NCBI RefSeq assembly: GCF_001509485.1
Contig: NZ_LLZI01000001.1
Span: 222,910 to 286,909 of the forward strand
Direction: 5' to 3'
DNA length: 64,000 nt
From: Streptomyces sp. NRRL F-4489
GTDB lineage: Bacteria > Actinomycetota > Actinomycetes > Streptomycetales > Streptomycetaceae
The position numbers were made by a program, and so were the translations under genes. Below, in pieces: positions 60,024-64,000 of the stretch (position 1 is the stretch's first letter; the number at the start of each line of letters is the position of its first letter). Below the pieces are notes generated by a model, which saw nothing but the letters and a program-made list of their open reading frames with translations, did not search any database and was not told where the DNA came from.

Positions 60024-60614
60024 ATGACTTCATCGGCACAAGCAACTCCATCAGCTCACCCCGAGCGCCCGGGCAGGTCGGACGGAGTCTGCAGCGAGTT
60101 CACCGTTTTCACCAAGATCAAGCCGGGCGAGGCGGATGCGTTGCGTGAGGATCTCGCCACGCTCGCCGACGCGGCGGATGACGAGAAAGTCCACGCGGCG
60201 GTACGCCAGATCGGAACCCTGCACGACGCGCGGCATGTGATCTTCGATAACGACACCCGGTTCATGTTCGCCAGCGTCTTCGACGGCTCCTGGGACGCCT
60301 ATATCGACGATTTCGCCAAGACGGTGGTCGGGTCCCGCTTCGACAAAGTCTTCTCGCACAGCGAGGGATTTCCCGGCATCACCGATCCGGGGGTGAAGGA
60401 CTGGTTCATCGCCCACCAGGCGCCCGCGGGGGTCTTCGTCAGCGCCTATCCCGAGCTGACCGTCCAGCAGATCTACAAGGACCATCGCGTGGAGGAAGCG
60501 TTCGAAGAGGTGCTGGACACCCCTGAGTTCCGGGCGGCGCTGGAGAATCCGGCCAACGCGGAGTTGGTGTCCACCCCGGCCTTCCAGAAACTGCTGGAAG
60601 AAGCCTCGGCCTAG
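60024..60614 (+). CDS. Conserved hypothetical protein of a DyP peroxidase operon
   Basis: A 196-residue soluble protein (CSEFTVFTKIKPGEADALRE, IGTLHDARHVIFDNDTRFMF, FVSAYPELTVQQIYKDHRV). Its HDARHVIFD...FASVFDGSWDAYIDDF pattern suggests a ferredoxin-like dimeric fold related to DyP/chlorite-dismutase domains, without a visible heme-binding His assignment. ATG 60024 lies in the first position of a three-gene run with the DyP and catalase-like genes. Function unknown. Confidence 0.75.
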   Translation: MTSSAQATPSAHPERPGRSDGVCSEFTVFTKIKPGEADALREDLATLADAADDEKVHAAVRQIGTLHDARHVIFDNDTRFMFASVFDGSWDAYIDDFAKTVVGSRFDKVFSHSEGFPGITDPGVKDWFIAHQAPAGVFVSAYPELTVQQIYKDHRVEEAFEEVLDTPEFRAALENPANAELVSTPAFQKLLEEASA

Positions 60615-60768
60615 AAACCGACCCGAGCCGCCCCACAGAGCCGACCCCACGTCGGTGCATCGCGTCGGCGGACGCGCACCTCGCCGCGGGGCTGCCCCGA
60701 CAGGACCGATGAACGCTGCCTCGGCAGAACCGATGGACAGGGACCGATGTGGAGGGCACCGAACGATC

Positions 60769-62121
60769 ATGAGTACGGCAGGCAACGGCAGCGCGGCCGG
60801 TGTGCGCGTCGAGATCGAGGACATCCAGAGCGGGGCGCTGCGCCCGCGGCCCGTCCCGTACGAGGGAAAGTTCCTCTTCCTGCGCGTGGACGACCGCCAC
60901 GCCGGACGGGCCCTGCTGCGGCGGCTGCTCCCGGTGACCTCGGGCGGTCTGCCGAGCGCGGACCGGAGCAGGGATGCCTGGGTGTCGGTGGCGTTCACCC
61001 ACCAGGGGCTGAAAGCCCTGGGGGTTCCTCAGGAGTCACTGGACAGCTTCCCGCGGGCGTTCCGTGAGGGCATGGCCGCGCGGGCGGCGCTGATCGGCGA
61101 TGTGGGCGAGAACGCCCCGGCCCACTGGGAGGCACCGTTCGGGACGGGCGATGTCCATATCGCGCTGAGCGCCCTCTCCTCGAACGCGGAGCAACTGCAC
61201 CAGGAGTTGGAGCGAGCCCGGGTCGCCTACCAGGACACGCCCGGTGTCCGGGTGATCTGGCAGCAGGACGTCCAGCAGCTTCCGACCGGCCGCACCACCT
61301 TCGGCTTCCGGGACGGCATCAGCCACCCGAACATCGAGGGGGTGGGACTGCCCGGCTCCAACCCGCAGGAAGTCCCTCTCAAGGCAGGCGAGTTCATCCT
61401 CGGTTACCCCGACGAGACCGGCAATCTGCCGCCCATGCCCAGTCCGGATGTGCTGGGACGCAACGGCACCTACGTCGCCGTGCGCAAGATCCACACCAAC
61501 GTGGCGGCCTGGCGCCGCTACCTGCGCGCCAACAGCTCCGACGCCGAGGAGGAAGCACGCCTGGCGGCGAAAATGGTCGGGCGCTGGCCGAGCGGGGCGC
61601 CGCTGGCCCTGGCGCCGGAGCACGACGACCCGGAGCTGGCGGCGGATCCGCGGCGCGTCAACAACTTCATGTACCGGGAGAACGACGACCGCGGCCTGCG
61701 GTGCCCCGCCGGCGCCCACATCCGCCGCACCAACCCCCGCGACGCCACCATCATCGGCGACGCGCGGATGCACCGGCTCATCCGCCGCGGCACCACCTAC
61801 GGCCCGCCGCTGCCCGAGGGCGTACTGGAGGACGACGGCGCCGACCGCGGCCTGGTCGGGGTGTTCATCGGGGCCCACCTGGAGCGGCAGTTCGAGTTCA
61901 TCAAGGCCGAGTGGATCAACGACGGCAACTTCATCGGCTACCCCGGCGAGCAGGACCCGGTAGCCGGACATCATGGCGGGACAGGCAGCGTCACCATCCC
62001 CGACAAGCCGGTCCGGCGCCGCCTGCGGAACCTCCCCAGCTTCGTGGCCACCCGCGGCGGCGAGTACTGCTTCGTACCGGGGCTCCGCGCCCTGCGCTGG
62101 CTCGCCGAACTGGAGGACTGA
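60769..62121 (+). CDS. Dye-decolorizing peroxidase (DyP family)
   Basis: A 450-residue heme peroxidase. The DyP signature GXXDG is FGFRDG (Asp182), the proximal heme His is His317 (AGAHIRRTNPRD) and the distal Arg lies in GXXXR form near the C-terminus (VGVFIGAHLERQFEFIKAEW). No Tat signal is seen, so it is cytoplasmic, of the longer C/D type. ATG 60769 follows GGAGGG. It works with the flanking genes on peroxides or as an oxidase of unknown substrate. Confidence 0.93.
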   Translation: MSTAGNGSAAGVRVEIEDIQSGALRPRPVPYEGKFLFLRVDDRHAGRALLRRLLPVTSGGLPSADRSRDAWVSVAFTHQGLKALGVPQESLDSFPRAFREGMAARAALIGDVGENAPAHWEAPFGTGDVHIALSALSSNAEQLHQELERARVAYQDTPGVRVIWQQDVQQLPTGRTTFGFRDGISHPNIEGVGLPGSNPQEVPLKAGEFILGYPDETGNLPPMPSPDVLGRNGTYVAVRKIHTNVAAWRRYLRANSSDAEEEARLAAKMVGRWPSGAPLALAPEHDDPELAADPRRVNNFMYRENDDRGLRCPAGAHIRRTNPRDATIIGDARMHRLIRRGTTYGPPLPEGVLEDDGADRGLVGVFIGAHLERQFEFIKAEWINDGNFIGYPGEQDPVAGHHGGTGSVTIPDKPVRRRLRNLPSFVATRGGEYCFVPGLRALRWLAELED

Positions 62122-62174
62122 GCGGAATTCCCGCGCTGAGATCCGATCCCGCTCTCCGAGGAGAGGCCGAAGCC

Positions 62175-63314
62175 ATGGCTGCACAGTTCGTCCGCTACAC
62201 CCCTGACGTCGAAGCCGAGGACCCGGACTTCGACCAGCACGTGCGGACGGTGATCGAGAAGACCGAGCGCTACATCACCGAGTCGGTCCAGGCCGGCGGC
62301 ACCGGACAGGCTCTCCGCGACGCCCACGCCAAGGGATACGGTCTCATCCGCGGCCAGGTCGAGATCCTGGGCGGGCTGCCCGCCGAGTACGCCCAGGGCA
62401 TCTACGCGGCGCCAGGCACCCACGACGCGCTCATCCGCTTCTCCAACGGCTCCCCGCACGCCGGAGCCGACGCGCGATTGGGCGCCGCCACCGGACTGGC
62501 GCTGAAGATGTTCGGCATCCCCGGGCCGACCCTGCTGGAAGACGAACCGGACACAGGCACCTTCGACTACGCCAACATCAACGGCCCGGTCTTCTTCTGC
62601 AACACGGTCGAGCACTACCTCTTCATCCAGGAACTGTTCCTCAACGCGCCGGCCTACTTCTCCCAGGGCCGGCGCGGCGCACACCGCTTCTTCACCGAGT
62701 TCGTGACCGGAAAGGGCACGCTGGACCGGGAGGACTGGGCGTGGGACGAGTTCCTGGCCTTCGTCCGCCTGGCGAAGACCCCGCCGGCGAACCTGCTGCT
62801 GTCGAGCTACTGGACCATGGGCGCCGTCCGGCACGGGGACTGCATCGCCAAGGTCCGCATCACCCCCGATCCGTCCTGCGCCGCCGCGGTGGTCCGGCGC
62901 ACCATCGACCCGGCTTCCGCACAGGAGGTCTTCCGACCGGCCCTGCAAGCCGAACTGCGGGAGCGGCCCTACGCGTTCGACATCCAGGTCCAGCTCTGCA
63001 CCGACCTGGAACGCATGCCGGTGGAGGACCTCACCGTGGAATGGCCCGAGCGGCTCTCGCCGTACGTCACCGTGGCGAAGCTGCGCCTGCCGCAGCAGGA
63101 CATCTCCGGCCCGCGGAACCTGGCGGCGATGGACTCGCTGTCCTTCACCCCCTGGCGGGTCACCGCCGAGCACGCCCCCCTCGGCAACATCATGCGAGCC
63201 CGCAAGGAGGTCTACCGGCACTCCTCCATCCAACGCCACAAGCTCAACCAGCAACCCCGCACAGAACCGCGCAGCGCCGACGAAGCCCTCGCCCCGTCCC
63301 ACCATCACGCATAA
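62175..63314 (+). CDS. Catalase-like heme protein
   Basis: A 379-residue protein of the catalase-related superfamily (short form). The central IRFSNGSPHAGADARLGAAT and GLALKMFGIPG are the modified core block of small catalase-like/allene-oxide-synthase-like enzymes. The C-terminal fluoride-type end PLGNIMRARKEVYRHSSIQR is typical. Classic catalase length is about 480, so N- and C-terminal parts are reduced. ATG 62175 follows GAGGCCGAAG. Third gene of the peroxidase run, 53 bases after DyP. Confidence 0.8.
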   Translation: MAAQFVRYTPDVEAEDPDFDQHVRTVIEKTERYITESVQAGGTGQALRDAHAKGYGLIRGQVEILGGLPAEYAQGIYAAPGTHDALIRFSNGSPHAGADARLGAATGLALKMFGIPGPTLLEDEPDTGTFDYANINGPVFFCNTVEHYLFIQELFLNAPAYFSQGRRGAHRFFTEFVTGKGTLDREDWAWDEFLAFVRLAKTPPANLLLSSYWTMGAVRHGDCIAKVRITPDPSCAAAVVRRTIDPASAQEVFRPALQAELRERPYAFDIQVQLCTDLERMPVEDLTVEWPERLSPYVTVAKLRLPQQDISGPRNLAAMDSLSFTPWRVTAEHAPLGNIMRARKEVYRHSSIQRHKLNQQPRTEPRSADEALAPSHHHA

Positions 63315-63426
63315 GCCGACACGTCCGGCCCGCCCAGCCCGGCCCTGTGCCGGTGCCCCACTCACAAGCAAGCCCCAAGGGCAGCAGCCCAGTCCACAGC
63401 GTCGAGGTGGCCCCGGCCGATGCCGG

Positions 63427-63852
63427 TCAGCCCAGGAAGGTCAGACGGACCTGGCGGTGGGGGTTGTCGACGTTGGTGTCGACCAGGCAGATCGATTGCC
63501 AGGTGCCCAGGGACAGGCGGCCGGCGAGGACGGGGAGGGTGGCGTGTGGGGGGACGAGGGCGGGGAGGACGTGGTCGCGGCCGTGGCCGGGGGAGCCGTG
63601 GCGGTGGTGCCAGCGGTCGTCGGCGGGGAGGAGGTCGTGGAGGGCGGCGAGGAGGTCGTGGTCGCTGCCGGCGCCGGTTTCCAGGATCGCGATGCCGGCC
63701 GTGGCGTGCGGGGTGAAGACGTTGAGGAGGCCGTCGCGGCCCTGGGCGGCCTCATCGAGGAAGGCCGCGCAGTCGCGGGTGAGGTCGGCGACGGTTTCGG
63801 TGCTGCCGGTGGTCACGTCGAGGACCCGGGTGGTGAATGCGGTGCTCGTCAT
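63427..63852 (-). CDS. YjbQ/UPF0047 family protein
   Basis: A 141-residue protein of the secondary thiamine-phosphate-synthase-like (YjbQ) family. The signature LLNVFTPHATAGIAILE and GTWQSICLVDTN are clear, with conserved His residues in HATAG, RWHHRHG and HGRDHVLPAL. ATG 63852 is the family start. Activity in the cell is unsettled. It ends 113 bases from the catalase-like gene, in opposite orientation. Confidence 0.92.
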   Translation of the reverse strand: MTSTAFTTRVLDVTTGSTETVADLTRDCAAFLDEAAQGRDGLLNVFTPHATAGIAILETGAGSDHDLLAALHDLLPADDRWHHRHGSPGHGRDHVLPALVPPHATLPVLAGRLSLGTWQSICLVDTNVDNPHRQVRLTFLG

Positions 63853-63921
63853 GGGGACATTGTGGTACGTGGGGAGGGCGGGCCGGGGCAGGTGCCGGGT
63901 GGGTGGGAGTGGCGGGGACTC

Positions 63922-64000
63922 GGCGGGGGGGGGGGGGGGGGGGGGGAGGGGGGGTTTTGGGGGGGGAAAGTGGGGGGAAAAAAAAAGGACCGGACCGGGG
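63922..64000. other. Low-quality contig end
   Basis: Long runs of G, then TTTT, GGGG, and AAAAAAAAA, unlike any genomic stretch in the window. This looks like a sequencing/assembly artefact; do not interpret. Confidence 0.85.

Noticed and set aside
1..64000. tRNA, rRNA genes, riboswitches or an origin of replication
   Set aside because: None recognised by eye in the intergenic stretches; a covariance-model search would be needed to exclude small RNAs.
63922..64000. G-quadruplex-forming sequence at the right end
   Set aside because: Pure homopolymer runs followed by poly-A look like base-calling artefact at a contig end.

Overview
The window is high-GC actinobacterial DNA and almost certainly from Streptomyces or a close relative. 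Evidence: very strong G/C bias at third codon positions, a SARP/AfsR-type regulator carrying a TTA (bldA) codon, many translationally coupled ATGA/GTGA junctions, RNHCP proteins, divergent TetR/LysR/GntR pairs and a dense set of secreted enzymes. The last ~80 bases are homopolymer-rich and look like a low-quality contig end.

1-16.9 kb is the edge of a biosynthetic gene cluster, transcribed leftwards and continuing past position 1. It holds a SARP regulator, a free-standing A-PCP NRPS, a P450 of the aminoacyl-PCP type, a thioesterase with a Cys nucleophile, an MFS exporter, a large KS/NRPS hybrid without A domain or recognisable AT, a secreted M28 aminopeptidase, a KAS III-like acyltransferase and an FkbH-like protein. 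Between the SARP and the NRPS lies a tiny secreted peptide gene with three DTPWP motifs. Its promoter carries four 11-nt-spaced heptads, the classic SARP operator layout.

17-35 kb is mixed metabolic and accessory DNA: an MBL-fold hydrolase, two RNHCP proteins, an amine-oxidase-like FAD enzyme + RidA-like + PhyH + TetR group, an aldo/keto reductase, DUF1772 and MDMPI-like genes, two LysR regulators and an MFS exporter behind a 20-bp phased repeat array. Then comes a decayed stretch (29.7-33.4 kb) with a frameshifted ALF-type toxin-like gene, small membrane proteins and a broken VOC gene. A coupled GT-B-like pair follows.

35.5-38.1 kb has a truncated TPR regulator next to an IS605-type TnpB remnant. 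Directly after it is the most novel item: a cytochrome P450 followed, 6 nt after its stop, by a 19-codon ORF with a good ribosome binding site, ending in Arg-Arg-Trp-Tyr-Trp-Tyr and closed by a perfect hairpin. This is the layout of a minimal P450-modified RiPP locus (atropopeptide-like).

39.4-43.4 kb carries two divergent NIS (IucA/IucC) siderophore synthetases and a TauD-type oxygenase. 43.5-45.0 kb is a TetR/quinone oxidoreductase pair with duplicated operators.

45.2-56.7 kb reads as one collagen-scavenging system: a secreted M9 collagenase, an Xaa-Pro aminopeptidase and a complete trans-4-hydroxyproline catabolic operon (three-subunit D-hydroxyproline dehydrogenase, DapA-like deaminase, epimerase, semialdehyde dehydrogenase) with a GntR regulator. 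A shared TTTCACA-containing element occurs at all three promoters. The right end has a TetR/membrane protein pair with a palindromic divergent promoter, a GAP-family membrane protein, a DyP peroxidase/catalase-like operon and a YjbQ protein.
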